In this document: piece by piece, positions 16,967-26,505 of the stretch
How positions within the stretch are numbered: the first letter of the stretch is position 1
How the letters are laid out: every line of letters starts with the position of its first letter
Assembly: GCA_019695295.1 (NCBI GenBank)
Contig: JAIBAH010000038.1
Location: 1-35,917, forward strand
DNA: 35,917 bases
Origin: Bacteroidia bacterium
GTDB taxonomy: Bacteria; Bacteroidota; Bacteroidia; J057
Reading direction: 5' to 3'
Notes under the pieces: generated by a model
Told to the model about the DNA's origin: nothing
Databases searched by the model: none
What the model saw: the letters and a program-made list of their open reading frames with translations, nothing else
Position numbers and translations under genes: made by a program

Positions 16967-17653
16967 ATGAAATCACCCGAAATATTATTTGAGGACAACC
17001 ACCTGATTGCCATCAATAAACCATTCGGAATGCCTTCTCAGGGAGACGACAGTGGTGATTTATGCGCTTTTGACTGGGTAAAATCCTATCTTAAGGAAAA
17101 ATATCAAAAGCCGGGCAATGTATATACAGGCTTGCTGCACCGGATAGACAGACCTACGGGGGGGATTTTGCTTTTGGCCAAAACCTCAAAAGCAGCAGCC
17201 CGTTTATCCGATGATTTTCAGAAAAACAATATCCGGAAAACGTATTATTGTATTACCGAAAATCCGCCTCCTGAAGAGAAAGGACATTTATTTCATTATC
17301 TGGCAAAACTACCTGACAAAAATATCGTTAAGGCTTACAGCAAACCCGTTTACGGTGCCAAACCCGCAGAGCTGAATTACGAAATACTGACTAAAGCGGG
17401 TTCACACACCCTGGTCAAAGTTCATCCCATCACAGGCCGGCAGCACCAAATCCGGGTACAGATGGCCTCTGTCGGAAGCGTAATTTGCGGAGACGTAAAA
17501 TACGGAAAGACCCGGTTTCTGGAAGATCAGTGTATTGCACTCTTTGCAAAAGAGCTGGAATTTACCCATCCTGTAACCAAATCCAGAATGGTGCTTTCGG
17601 CTCCCCTGCCATCGGTTCATATCTGGGTGCCTTTTCACTCCTCCGGATTTTAA
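16967..17653 (+). CDS. RluA-family pseudouridine synthase
   Basis: A 228-residue protein. The catalytic motif is LLHRIDRPTGG with Asp61, a variant of the usual HRLD. It is followed by LLLAKTSKAAARLSDDF and KTYYCI, then VKVHPITGRQHQIRVQMA, the conserved C-terminal block of RluA enzymes. There is no S4 domain at the N-terminus, so it is the short form related to RluA/RluC cores and TruC-like enzymes. It converts specific uridines of rRNA or tRNA to pseudouridine; the exact target cannot be read from sequence. It lies in an operon behind panB with a 4-base gap, a linkage of unrelated functions. Confidence 0.9.
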   Translation: MKSPEILFEDNHLIAINKPFGMPSQGDDSGDLCAFDWVKSYLKEKYQKPGNVYTGLLHRIDRPTGGILLLAKTSKAAARLSDDFQKNNIRKTYYCITENPPPEEKGHLFHYLAKLPDKNIVKAYSKPVYGAKPAELNYEILTKAGSHTLVKVHPITGRQHQIRVQMASVGSVICGDVKYGKTRFLEDQCIALFAKELEFTHPVTKSRMVLSAPLPSVHIWVPFHSSGF

Positions 17654-17747
17654 TTGAATTGTATTCCAGAAAAACGCCGTCAAACTCAATTCCATATTTA
17701 TACATAAAGATGTTTAAACAAAAAGTCTAATGTATGATAATTAATCG

Positions 17748-17755
17748 TAATTTTG
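17748..17755 (+). promoter_or_regulatory. Possible -7 box for the PKD giant gene
   Basis: TAATTTTG matches TAnnTTTG, about 155 bases before the ATG. A second, weaker copy of the same surroundings (ATTTTGCGTT) lies at 17841-17850 and could be the nearer promoter. The stretch 17654-17909 is otherwise AT-rich and empty. Confidence 0.35.
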
Positions 17756-17909
17756 CGTTTTAATTTATAAAATTAACCATTAAGGCCTGATTTATTACAA
17801 TAGAAGCACAAAAAAGGCATATCTATCAATAAATTATATTATTTTGCGTTAATAATTATTAATTAAAAAAAATATCAAAGAAATTCGTCAAGTTTAAAAT
17901 CTAAATTCC

Positions 17910-20900
17910 ATGACTTTTAAATTAAACACATCAGTAAAGAATATGTATTACAAAATACTATTTTTATTCCTGTTTGTCAGTTTTAGCTATGCAAATGCTC
18001 AAGTTGTTGACTTTTCTGCTTCGGATTCCTCCGGATGTGGTACAGTAACCCCGGTTTTTTTAGATTTATCAACCTCTATCGGGGACCCGATTGTTGGTTG
18101 GGATTGGGATTTCGGAGATAATACTCCACATGCCTTTGTACAAAATCCAAGTCACATCTATACTACCATTGGATGCTATGACGTAACGTTAAAAATCACG
18201 ACCAATAGTGGTGATACCGCTGTTTTGGTTAAGCCTGCATTTATATGCGTAAATCCCTATCCGGTAATAACTACCCCGAGTGTTAACCCTTCTACAGGCT
18301 GCGCTCCAGCCACATTTTCCATTTCCGGCAATACCAGTCCGGGAAGCAGTCCGATTGTGACATGGTTCTGGGAGATTGGAGCAGGAAATATCCTTCAGGG
18401 ACAGAACGTTTCTATCAGCCTTCCCAATCCCGGCTCTGTAGATGTGGTAATTCAGGTTTTTGACGCCAATAATTGTGCCGCTGACACCACTTTCCCGGGC
18501 TTACTGACGGTTGTTCCCAGCCCTGAAGCGGATTTTACCTCCAACGTATCCAGCGCATGTCAGCCTCCTTTGTCTGTGAATTTTTTCAATTCCAGTACTT
18601 TAAACGGTAATGCCATGCCATTAGGCTCAACCTATGAATGGTTTTTTCCGGGAGGTTTACCCGCAAGCGCAACCGGTGCCAATCCAGCCAATGTGGACTA
18701 CACCAACTCAGGAAACTTTGACGTAACCCTGATTGTAACTACTCCTGCAGGCTGTAAGGATACAATAGAAAAAACCGGATTTATCGGTGTCGGAGCGGTG
18801 ATTGCCGGCATTAATGTGCCTACACCGGTGTGTGTGGGCCAGCCGGTTTTGCTGGAAGGCTCAGGTGCGTCAACCTATACATGGGACGCAAATTGTGACG
18901 GAACTACAGACGGAACCGGACAAACTTTCATTCAGACTTATAATACAACCGGAACATTCTGCGTAGGAGTTCTTGCAAGTAATGGTTCCGGATGCAGCAA
19001 CAGTACTCAGGTAAATATCACGGTTAATCCTTCCCCAATTGCAGATTTTACAGTAGATAAAACCAAAGACTGTAAGGTTGTATCGGACGACTTTACCTTT
19101 GACGCTTCTGCCTCAACAGGTGGTATGCCCGGCTCTATTACCTACAGCTGGGACTTTGGTCCGGGCGCAAGTCTTGCCGCTCCCTATGTCACGACCAATC
19201 CTGTTACTACAGTAAACTACACGACTGTGGGTAATAAATCCGTAAGGCTTATCGTTGAAAACGCCTCAGGCTGTAGAGATACCCTGAGAAAAAACAACTA
19301 TATCAGTATTCAGATACCTGACGCCAACTTTACGGCAGATATTACGGAAGGATGCCGCCCGATTGATATTACCTTTAGCAATAGCTCTACAAGCAACGAC
19401 ACAATCGTTGATTATCAATGGTTTATTACTCCAGGCGGAGGAATAGTACCTACTCCGAACTCCCTTCCCCCACAAACACCTGACCCGGTATTCACATTCA
19501 ACAATTCCGGAAACTATGATGTAATGCTGATTATTACGACCCAGAACGGATGTGTGGATACCCTGGAAAGAACTCAGTATATCTCTATTGGAACCAACCC
19601 TCAGCTGGGTTTTGACTTTGCGCCTCCTTCTGTATGTATCAATGAAGAAATACAGTTTACCAGTCTTTTTACCAATCAAAACTGGCAATATGCATGGGAT
19701 TTTGATTATAGTCCCCCTTTGTTTAACTCAAGTTCTTCTGCTCCTGATCCAATTTGGGCATACGGAGATACCGGTACATTCAGTGTAGCATTAATTATAA
19801 ATAATAATGGTTGCCGGGATACCCTGGTTCAGGACAATATCATTACAGTAAATGGACCCAAAGCAGATTTTGACGCCACGCCTTCGGTATTCTGTGGTCT
19901 TCCTGCCACTTTCTCCTTTACGAATACCTCGCTGAATGCAGCTTCCGGCGCAACGCTTTATCAGTGGTACTTTAATAATAATCCGGCTCCATTTTCTACT
20001 GTTAATATTCAGGCTTCGACTACTCCGATTAATCCTCCCAACCAAAACTACAATAATCAGCCCAATCAAATTCCGATTAAGCTGGTAGTAAGCAGTCCGG
20101 TTACGGGATGTACAGACTCTCTGACCAGAAATGTGATAGTGGGTAATCCTATAGCAGACTTTTTTATAGCAGACCAAACGATTTGCCGGAATGTAGCATC
20201 TACCTTTACTGCCAATGGTCAGAATGGAAATACTTATATATGGGACTTTGGAGACGGGAATCAGGACACAACCAACGGGGATGCAACGCATACCTATACT
20301 CAGAATGGTTCCTATACGGTATCTGTGATTCTGCAGGATGCAAGTGAATGTAGCGATACCATCACCTATTTTGATTATGTTTTGGTTACAGGACCCTATC
20401 CGGATTTTGTCGCTTCTGATACAGCAGGTTGTACTCCGTTTACCACGGACTTTACCAATCTGACACAATTGTACCCCGGAACGACCCAAACCAGTATTAC
20501 CTGGTCTTTCCCCGGAGCACCTCCTACCCCTGTAACGGGTATCAATAACCCCACTCATACCTTCTCTCAGAATGGTCTGTATACTGTAATTCTTTCCATT
20601 ACAGACTCTGACGGCTGTACTTCGACAAGAACCCGTATTGACTATATATCATCCACTTTCCCTGATGTTCAGTTTACAGCAGATGATACAGTAACCTGTG
20701 TCGGAAACCTCATCACCTTTACTCCCACTATTCCCGGCAGTAATTATCAGTGGTTTTTCGGTGACCAGACTTTTGCAAACTCACAGGGTGTCGGTACAGT
20801 ACAGCATGCATATACAGCTTCCGGATTTTATACCATCAAACTCATCGTTACAGATGTGAATGGATGTATTGACAGTTTAACCAAGGTCAGCTACATCGAA

Positions 20901-23645
20901 ATTGAAGATATGACTCCGGAGTTTACAGGTGCTCCCACTACGGCTGCCTGCCCTCCGCTTACCTCATTGTTTAATGATTTATCCGTTGGGAATATCGCAG
21001 GCTGGACATGGGATTTCGGAGACGGTACCCCAAATTCTACACTGGAGAATCCCGGACACATTTATACCTATGCCGGAAACTTTGATGTAAGCCTCATCAT
21101 TACGCATCAGGACGGGTGTCAGGATACCATTATTAAAAATGATTTTATTGTACTGAACGGACCAATCGGGAATGTAAGTGTATCTCCGACACAGGTTTGT
21201 CCTTATGATAGTGTTACATTCACAATTATTACCGACAGAACGCAGAATATATTTTATGAAGCGCAGCCGGGAGATGTAAGGTTTGTAAATACCGGAAATC
21301 TGGGACCAGATACTACAATTATCCGTTATGCGTATAACTCACCGGGTATTTATTCACCCATATTTCAGATTCAGGATGCTCAGGGATGTACCTATACAAT
21401 ACCGGGTATTCCCAACGTAACTGTTTATCGCCCGCCTTTGGCGCAGTACACTGCTACTCCAACGGGAGGATGTACTCCTTTAACAGTAGTATTTGACAAT
21501 AACAGTCTTCCCGGTGCAGGTCAGCCGCCGGTAGGAGGAGCGCAGGTAAATGCCTGGGTATGGAGCTTTGGAGACGGGACTTTCTCTACCGTTCAGAACC
21601 CACCGGTAAAAACCTACAACACCCCCAATGCCTATAATACTACGCTCGTGATTACGGATACACACGGATGTAAAGATACTGCCCTTCAGATAATACAGGC
21701 TTATCTTCAGCCTGCCACCGCCTTTGGCGCATCAGCTACAGTAGGTTGTGCTCCTCAGGGTATTCAATTCACAGACCTTACCAGTATTACGGTTCCTGTC
21801 TTCTGGCAATGGGACTTTGGAGATGGCAGTACGTCCAACCTGCAGGATCCCGTACATACCTATACGGCAGACGGAACCTATGACGTTTCGCTGATTATCG
21901 AAGACGCAAACGGATGCCGGGATACTCTTGAAAAAGATCAGTATATTTATCTGCGTCATCCGGTAGCGAGTTTTGTAGCAGATACTTTGGTTGGATGTCA
22001 GCCTTTTGAAGTTTGCTTTAATGCATCTTCATCTGTTTCTGACACCCTGATTGATACTTACCTCTGGACTTTTGGCGCGGGGCAGGCTCCGGTGATTTCC
22101 AATCTGGACTCTATTTGCCATACTTATCCCAATCCGGGCGTATTTTCAGTATATTTACAGGTAACGGACATTATTGGCTGTACCGATGACACCACTGTTA
22201 ATAATTATATTACGGTGAATCAGACTACTATCCCTGAGCCTGTTAATGTGCTTGCGGCTACCGTTCAGGGACCCAACTCGGTAAGGGTAACTTATCTGCC
22301 TTATCCAAACCCGGACTTCCGTCAGTATATACTCTACCGTTTCTTCCCTGGTACAAATACCTGGATAAGAGTGGATAGTACGTCCAATCAGAATACTACT
22401 ACCTTAAACGATAACTCACCGGGACTTGACTGTGAGGCATTATCTTATTGCTACAGGGTACTGGTTCAGAATGAATGTCTTCAGTATTCTCAGCTGAATG
22501 GAGCCGAAAGACATTGTACCGTTAGCCTGAATGCAATACAGCAACAGGATGCAATAAAACTATTGTGGTCTCACTATCAGGGTTGGGGCAATGCCGCTAA
22601 TAATAACGTACTTCAGTATAACATCTATCGTTCTGACGCTCCTACCTATAATCTTGCTGCAATGGATTCCATTGCTTCTGTAGGAGGGATTTTCAATACC
22701 TATACAGACACCGCAACCTTCTGTCGTGACTCTGCCTATTACAGAGTGGTAGCAGTTGAATTTGGGGGTAATGAGCAAATCTCTCAAAGCGATGTAAGTG
22801 GGAATGCGCCCCTACACAATACTCCGATTCAAAGAAGCCATATGACTTATGCCACTGTTCTTGCAGATAAGGATGTAGAGGTAATGTGGGGAGATTATCC
22901 CGGTTATAAACCCATGAATTATATTCTCGAAAAAACCAAAGGCGGATATGTATGGAAACAACTTGCAGTATTACCGGTTTCTCAGCTTACCTATCTGGAC
23001 AGCGATGTGCTCGTGGATTCTCAGGCTTATGGATACAGAGTACTGGTAGCGGACAGTTGCGGGGATATCACCAATCCCGGACGTATCGGTCAAACGATTC
23101 TGCTTCGTGCTGACCTGAATGATGAGGAATATCCCGTACTCAACTGGACCAAATACGTTGACTGGGAAGGAGAAGTCGAATATTATGAAATTCAGGTTTT
23201 CGATGAGCAGAATGACTGGGTAACGGTAGATATCGTAGGACAAAATGTACTGAAGTTTACGGATTACAAAACCCGTATCAATCAGCCAATATACTGCTAC
23301 CGGATTATTGCCCATGAACTGGGAGGCAGACAGGCAATTTCGGTATCCAATGAGGATTGTGTAACGCTTAGCCCTAATATATATGCGCCCAATGCGTTCA
23401 CTCCAAACAATGACGGAAACAACGATATCTTCCTGATTAAAGGAAACAACATCTCTGAGTTTGAAATGAAAATATACGACCGTTGGGGCAAGGAAATCTT
23501 CCTTTCCAAAAATATCAATGACGGATGGGACGGTACTGTAAAAGGGAAATCTGCCGTTGAAGGTGTGTATATGTACAGAGTGAAAGGACGTGGCGAACAG
23601 GGAGAAGCATTTTCCTTAAGAGGAAGTATTACCCTGATTCGTTAA
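17910..23645 (+). CDS. Giant PKD-repeat surface protein with gliding-motility-associated (T9SS type B) C-terminal domain
   Basis: A 1911-residue protein; the ATG at 17943 gives a shorter, equally good signal peptide (cleavage near YANAQ). Residues of about 25-1440 contain about 16 PKD-like immunoglobulin-fold units, with hallmarks WDFGDN, WDFGDG, WSFGDG and H-x-Y-x-x-x-G-x-[YF]-x-V. Most units begin with a Cys-containing segment (such as STGCAP, AGCTPF, GGCTPL) and end in GC-x-D-[TS]. About 1440-1820 look like fibronectin type III-like domains (EPVNVLAATVQ, then YILYRFFPG). The last ~87 residues are the type B sorting domain (APNAFTPNNDGNNDIF, YDRWGKEIF, GVYMYRVKG). Such proteins are exported by T9SS and act as adhesins or SprB-like surface filaments; its binding partner is unknown. 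A strong terminator follows. Confidence 0.93.
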   Translation: MTFKLNTSVKNMYYKILFLFLFVSFSYANAQVVDFSASDSSGCGTVTPVFLDLSTSIGDPIVGWDWDFGDNTPHAFVQNPSHIYTTIGCYDVTLKITTNSGDTAVLVKPAFICVNPYPVITTPSVNPSTGCAPATFSISGNTSPGSSPIVTWFWEIGAGNILQGQNVSISLPNPGSVDVVIQVFDANNCAADTTFPGLLTVVPSPEADFTSNVSSACQPPLSVNFFNSSTLNGNAMPLGSTYEWFFPGGLPASATGANPANVDYTNSGNFDVTLIVTTPAGCKDTIEKTGFIGVGAVIAGINVPTPVCVGQPVLLEGSGASTYTWDANCDGTTDGTGQTFIQTYNTTGTFCVGVLASNGSGCSNSTQVNITVNPSPIADFTVDKTKDCKVVSDDFTFDASASTGGMPGSITYSWDFGPGASLAAPYVTTNPVTTVNYTTVGNKSVRLIVENASGCRDTLRKNNYISIQIPDANFTADITEGCRPIDITFSNSSTSNDTIVDYQWFITPGGGIVPTPNSLPPQTPDPVFTFNNSGNYDVMLIITTQNGCVDTLERTQYISIGTNPQLGFDFAPPSVCINEEIQFTSLFTNQNWQYAWDFDYSPPLFNSSSSAPDPIWAYGDTGTFSVALIINNNGCRDTLVQDNIITVNGPKADFDATPSVFCGLPATFSFTNTSLNAASGATLYQWYFNNNPAPFSTVNIQASTTPINPPNQNYNNQPNQIPIKLVVSSPVTGCTDSLTRNVIVGNPIADFFIADQTICRNVASTFTANGQNGNTYIWDFGDGNQDTTNGDATHTYTQNGSYTVSVILQDASECSDTITYFDYVLVTGPYPDFVASDTAGCTPFTTDFTNLTQLYPGTTQTSITWSFPGAPPTPVTGINNPTHTFSQNGLYTVILSITDSDGCTSTRTRIDYISSTFPDVQFTADDTVTCVGNLITFTPTIPGSNYQWFFGDQTFANSQGVGTVQHAYTASGFYTIKLIVTDVNGCIDSLTKVSYIEIEDMTPEFTGAPTTAACPPLTSLFNDLSVGNIAGWTWDFGDGTPNSTLENPGHIYTYAGNFDVSLIITHQDGCQDTIIKNDFIVLNGPIGNVSVSPTQVCPYDSVTFTIITDRTQNIFYEAQPGDVRFVNTGNLGPDTTIIRYAYNSPGIYSPIFQIQDAQGCTYTIPGIPNVTVYRPPLAQYTATPTGGCTPLTVVFDNNSLPGAGQPPVGGAQVNAWVWSFGDGTFSTVQNPPVKTYNTPNAYNTTLVITDTHGCKDTALQIIQAYLQPATAFGASATVGCAPQGIQFTDLTSITVPVFWQWDFGDGSTSNLQDPVHTYTADGTYDVSLIIEDANGCRDTLEKDQYIYLRHPVASFVADTLVGCQPFEVCFNASSSVSDTLIDTYLWTFGAGQAPVISNLDSICHTYPNPGVFSVYLQVTDIIGCTDDTTVNNYITVNQTTIPEPVNVLAATVQGPNSVRVTYLPYPNPDFRQYILYRFFPGTNTWIRVDSTSNQNTTTLNDNSPGLDCEALSYCYRVLVQNECLQYSQLNGAERHCTVSLNAIQQQDAIKLLWSHYQGWGNAANNNVLQYNIYRSDAPTYNLAAMDSIASVGGIFNTYTDTATFCRDSAYYRVVAVEFGGNEQISQSDVSGNAPLHNTPIQRSHMTYATVLADKDVEVMWGDYPGYKPMNYILEKTKGGYVWKQLAVLPVSQLTYLDSDVLVDSQAYGYRVLVADSCGDITNPGRIGQTILLRADLNDEEYPVLNWTKYVDWEGEVEYYEIQVFDEQNDWVTVDIVGQNVLKFTDYKTRINQPIYCYRIIAHELGGRQAISVSNEDCVTLSPNIYAPNAFTPNNDGNNDIFLIKGNNISEFEMKIYDRWGKEIFLSKNINDGWDGTVKGKSAVEGVYMYRVKGRGEQGEAFSLRGSITLIR

Positions 23646-23672
23646 TCCATTTCCTCCTGAATTATATTCCGG

Positions 23673-23707
23673 AATCCCTGAACTCACCAAGGTTCAGGGA
23701 TTTTTTT
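23673..23707 (+). terminator. Terminator after the PKD giant gene
   Basis: An 11-bp perfect stem, AATCCCTGAAC (23673-23683) with GTTCAGGGATT (23692-23702), an 8-base loop and a run of seven T. Confidence 0.92.
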
Positions 23708-23832
23708 ATCACTGAGAGTTATTAAACTGCCGGAAAATAATATTTTTTTATGTTAATGGCTTTGAAAGAATTAAATTCTCAAAAAAAATATTCATCTTTG
23801 CATGATAGATTTATCTTTCATTTTTTGTATTT

Positions 23833-25572
23833 ATGAAACATTTTCATTTTGTAACCCGTTTTTTTCTTTCCGTTCTGCTTATTGTTCCTGTGATATGGAG
23901 TTGTGATTCCCCCAAAGAAAAAAAATCAGGTAAACTCACCTATCATGTCATCTCCGACCCGGAACATGTAGGCCCGCTGAAAGTAGCTACCGGTGTTCGT
24001 CAGGATATCCGCTCCCTGATTCATCAGTCCCTGTTCAAAAATGAAGAGACCGGAAGGATTGAACCCGTCCTGGCCAAAGAGATGTATGTGGTCTCGCCCG
24101 ACGGCCTTTCCTATACCGTAGAAATACACCCGGACGCAAAGTGGGAGGACGGTACTCCCGTCACTGCTAAAGACGTATTATTCTCCCTGAAGTATTTTAC
24201 CTTTCCGCTTTCTGAAAGTCAGGGGGGAATCTATATGGAGTATCTGAAAGATTTTAAATTGTATCCGGATAATCCCGGAAAGTTTACAATAGAAATGAAG
24301 CAGTATTATATTCTGAATGATTATTACCTTACCAATTTCCCTGTTCTGGACTCAAGAATCTATGACCCTGAAAAAGTACTGGAAAATTATGAACTCAGTC
24401 AATTCATTAATCAGGAAGCCAAATCTTTTGAAAATGACCAAAAACTCAAAGCCTTTGCTGAATTTTCGGCTGACCTTAAATTTGGCAGAGACCCCGCTTT
24501 TGTAAAAGGTCTGGGGCCATATGTGCTTTCTTCTTTTGACCCGGCAAAGTCTATAACCCTGATCCGCAAAGATAAATACTGGGCAAAAGGCAAAAAAGGA
24601 GGTAGCTTTGAGCAATTTCCTGATACCATCGTATTTAAAATCCTCAAGGAAGAAACTGCATACGAACAGGCTTTTATCAATGGAGAACTCGATGCTTCTT
24701 CTGATTTGAGTACCGCTGTGTTTAAAAGATTGCAATCCAACCCATCAGTAACCCAAAACTATGCTTTTCATACAGGCACTAGAAACGTCTCGGCTTCTTT
24801 ATTTTTTAATTTGAAACCGGATGGAGTAAAACATAAAAAAATACTGGAAAGTAAAAATGTAAGAAAAGCCCTTGCTTATCTGTGTCCTATCGATGATATG
24901 ATTCAGCTTTATCTCGAAGGGTATGCCGAAAGAATCGCTTCGCCTGTACCGTTAAGCAATAGTCAGTACAACAGAAGTCTGACTCCCCTACCTTATAATG
25001 CCGCAAAAGCGGACTCCCTGCTGCAAGCGGATGGATGGAAAGACACAGATGGCGATAAAATTCTGGACAAAGTAATTCAGGGCAAAAAAGAAAAATTATC
25101 TTTTACGATTACATACGGAAAAAACAACCGGGTACTCGTTTCCATTGTGGAAAAACTGAAAAGCGATATGGAAAAATCAGGGATATTGTGCATTCCTGAC
25201 CCGGTAGAGCAGAATATTCTCCAGGACAAACTTTTTCAGCATGATTTTGAGGCTGCTTTTGTTGCCCTTAATCCAAGCGCACCTGTCTATGACTTTAAAC
25301 AGCAATGGCATACAGAAAACTGGGGACAAAAAGGGAATTTCTCCGGATTCGGAAATGCGCAAACAGACCTTCTCATAGAACAAATCCGTACCACCAAAGA
25401 TAAAAATCAGTTCCGGATTCTTTCTGACAGTATGCAAAAAATCATCTATAATGAGCAACCCTGCGTATTTTTCTATAATGCAAAAGGAAAACTCATTGCT
25501 CACAACCGATTTGGTCAGGCAGATTCTGTAGGATACGGAAGACACGCACTCAACCGTTTAAAATTAAAATAA
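23833..25572 (+). CDS. Family 5 solute-binding lipoprotein (DppA/OppA-like)
   Basis: A 579-residue protein. The signal sequence ends in the lipobox-like V-I-W-S-C with Cys24 predicted to be lipidated. The family 5 extracellular solute-binding fold is visible in AKEMYVVSPDGLSYTVEIHPDAKWEDGTPVTAKDVLFSLKYF (residues of about 76-117), in VLSSFDPAKSITLIRKDKYW and in KNVRKALAYLCPIDDM. These proteins deliver peptides, nickel or sugars to ABC transporters. No permease or ATPase gene is next to it, and the -7 box (CATCTTTG, 23793-23800) has one mismatch. The next gene starts 22 bases after its stop, so the phosphatase is probably in the same transcript. The ligand is unknown; a non-transport role is possible. 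Confidence 0.88.
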   Translation: MKHFHFVTRFFLSVLLIVPVIWSCDSPKEKKSGKLTYHVISDPEHVGPLKVATGVRQDIRSLIHQSLFKNEETGRIEPVLAKEMYVVSPDGLSYTVEIHPDAKWEDGTPVTAKDVLFSLKYFTFPLSESQGGIYMEYLKDFKLYPDNPGKFTIEMKQYYILNDYYLTNFPVLDSRIYDPEKVLENYELSQFINQEAKSFENDQKLKAFAEFSADLKFGRDPAFVKGLGPYVLSSFDPAKSITLIRKDKYWAKGKKGGSFEQFPDTIVFKILKEETAYEQAFINGELDASSDLSTAVFKRLQSNPSVTQNYAFHTGTRNVSASLFFNLKPDGVKHKKILESKNVRKALAYLCPIDDMIQLYLEGYAERIASPVPLSNSQYNRSLTPLPYNAAKADSLLQADGWKDTDGDKILDKVIQGKKEKLSFTITYGKNNRVLVSIVEKLKSDMEKSGILCIPDPVEQNILQDKLFQHDFEAAFVALNPSAPVYDFKQQWHTENWGQKGNFSGFGNAQTDLLIEQIRTTKDKNQFRILSDSMQKIIYNEQPCVFFYNAKGKLIAHNRFGQADSVGYGRHALNRLKLK

Positions 25573-25594
25573 ATACAATCAAAGTCCACTTGTA

Positions 25595-26287
25595 ATGGAA
25601 TACGCAATTTCAGACATTCATGGTCACAGTCAGACCTTTCGTTGTCTTGTGGAAGATATTATCAAACTAAAGAAAGAAGATACCCTCTATCTACTCGGGG
25701 ATTATGTAGACAGAGGGCCTGACAGTAAAGGAGTGATAGATTACATTATTGAGCTAAAAGACAAGGGCTATCAGGTAAGGACGCTTAGGGGAAATCATGA
25801 AAAGCTGTTTCTTGATTCAATGGAAGATAGTGAAACGTATTCGCTTTTTCTCCATAACGGTGGATTTGAAACCTTAGCATCCTTTGAAATCCGGAATCCG
25901 AGTCATCTCGAAAAAAAATACCTCGATTTTTTCAATGAATTGGAGTACTATATTGAAACTGACCGGTTTTTTCTGGTTCATGCCGGATTCGATTTTACGA
26001 GAAACGATTTTCTGGAAAACCAGTATGATATGCTGTGGATTAGAAGATGGCATCATACGATTGACAAGGAAGCATTAAAAGGAAAATTTATCGTTCATGG
26101 TCATACGCCGATTCCATTGGCAGAAATTCAGGCAATGCTGCCAATGAAGCAATATCCCGTGATTGATATAGACGGCGGATGTTTTGTAAAGAAGCCCGGA
26201 TTCGGCTATCTCTGTGCCCTGAACCTGACTACAATGGAGCTTCTGTGTCAGGAAAGAATAGAAGAAAAACCAGATTTTCACTTTTAA
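25595..26287 (+). CDS. PPP-family serine/threonine-type metallophosphatase
   Basis: A 230-residue protein of calcineurin-like fold. The metal-binding motifs are in order: SDIHGH (Asp7, His9), LLGDYVDRGPDSKG (Asp36), RGNHEK (Asn67, His68), then LVHAGFDF and VHGHTPIP. The D-x-H / G-D-x-V-D-R-G / G-N-H-E series is that of bacterial PrpA/PrpB-like protein phosphatases and of Ap4A hydrolases of the same superfamily. It dephosphorylates a protein or small molecule in the cytosol; the substrate is open. It probably shares a transcript with the solute-binding lipoprotein (22-base gap). Confidence 0.88.
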   Translation: MEYAISDIHGHSQTFRCLVEDIIKLKKEDTLYLLGDYVDRGPDSKGVIDYIIELKDKGYQVRTLRGNHEKLFLDSMEDSETYSLFLHNGGFETLASFEIRNPSHLEKKYLDFFNELEYYIETDRFFLVHAGFDFTRNDFLENQYDMLWIRRWHHTIDKEALKGKFIVHGHTPIPLAEIQAMLPMKQYPVIDIDGGCFVKKPGFGYLCALNLTTMELLCQERIEEKPDFHF

Positions 26288-26443
26288 CCTTTCCGAAAAA
26301 CCAACCCCTGAGTTCCCTGACATTGAGGGATAAAACGCACACTTTGTTTCAGGTTAATAATTATCATTATAGTGACTTTTCTCATTATGGATTTTTTTCA
26401 GGCATGAAATTAACTACTTTAGCATTTTTTTCGTTATTTATTG

Positions 26444-26451
26444 TAAATTTG
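26444..26451 (+). promoter_or_regulatory. Promoter -7 box for the VTC-domain gene
   Basis: TAAATTTG is an exact match to TAnnTTTG, 55 bases before the ATG. Confidence 0.5.
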
Positions 26452-26505
26452 CAAAATCTTACCGCAAAGATAAATTAAACATCAAAAGAACCGGATCAGA
26501 CGAGA

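Noticed and set aside
19791-20558. Long antisense frames within the PKD giant gene
   Set aside because: These 60-255-residue frames are shadows of the strongly biased, repetitive PKD coding sequence and have no promoter or family pattern.
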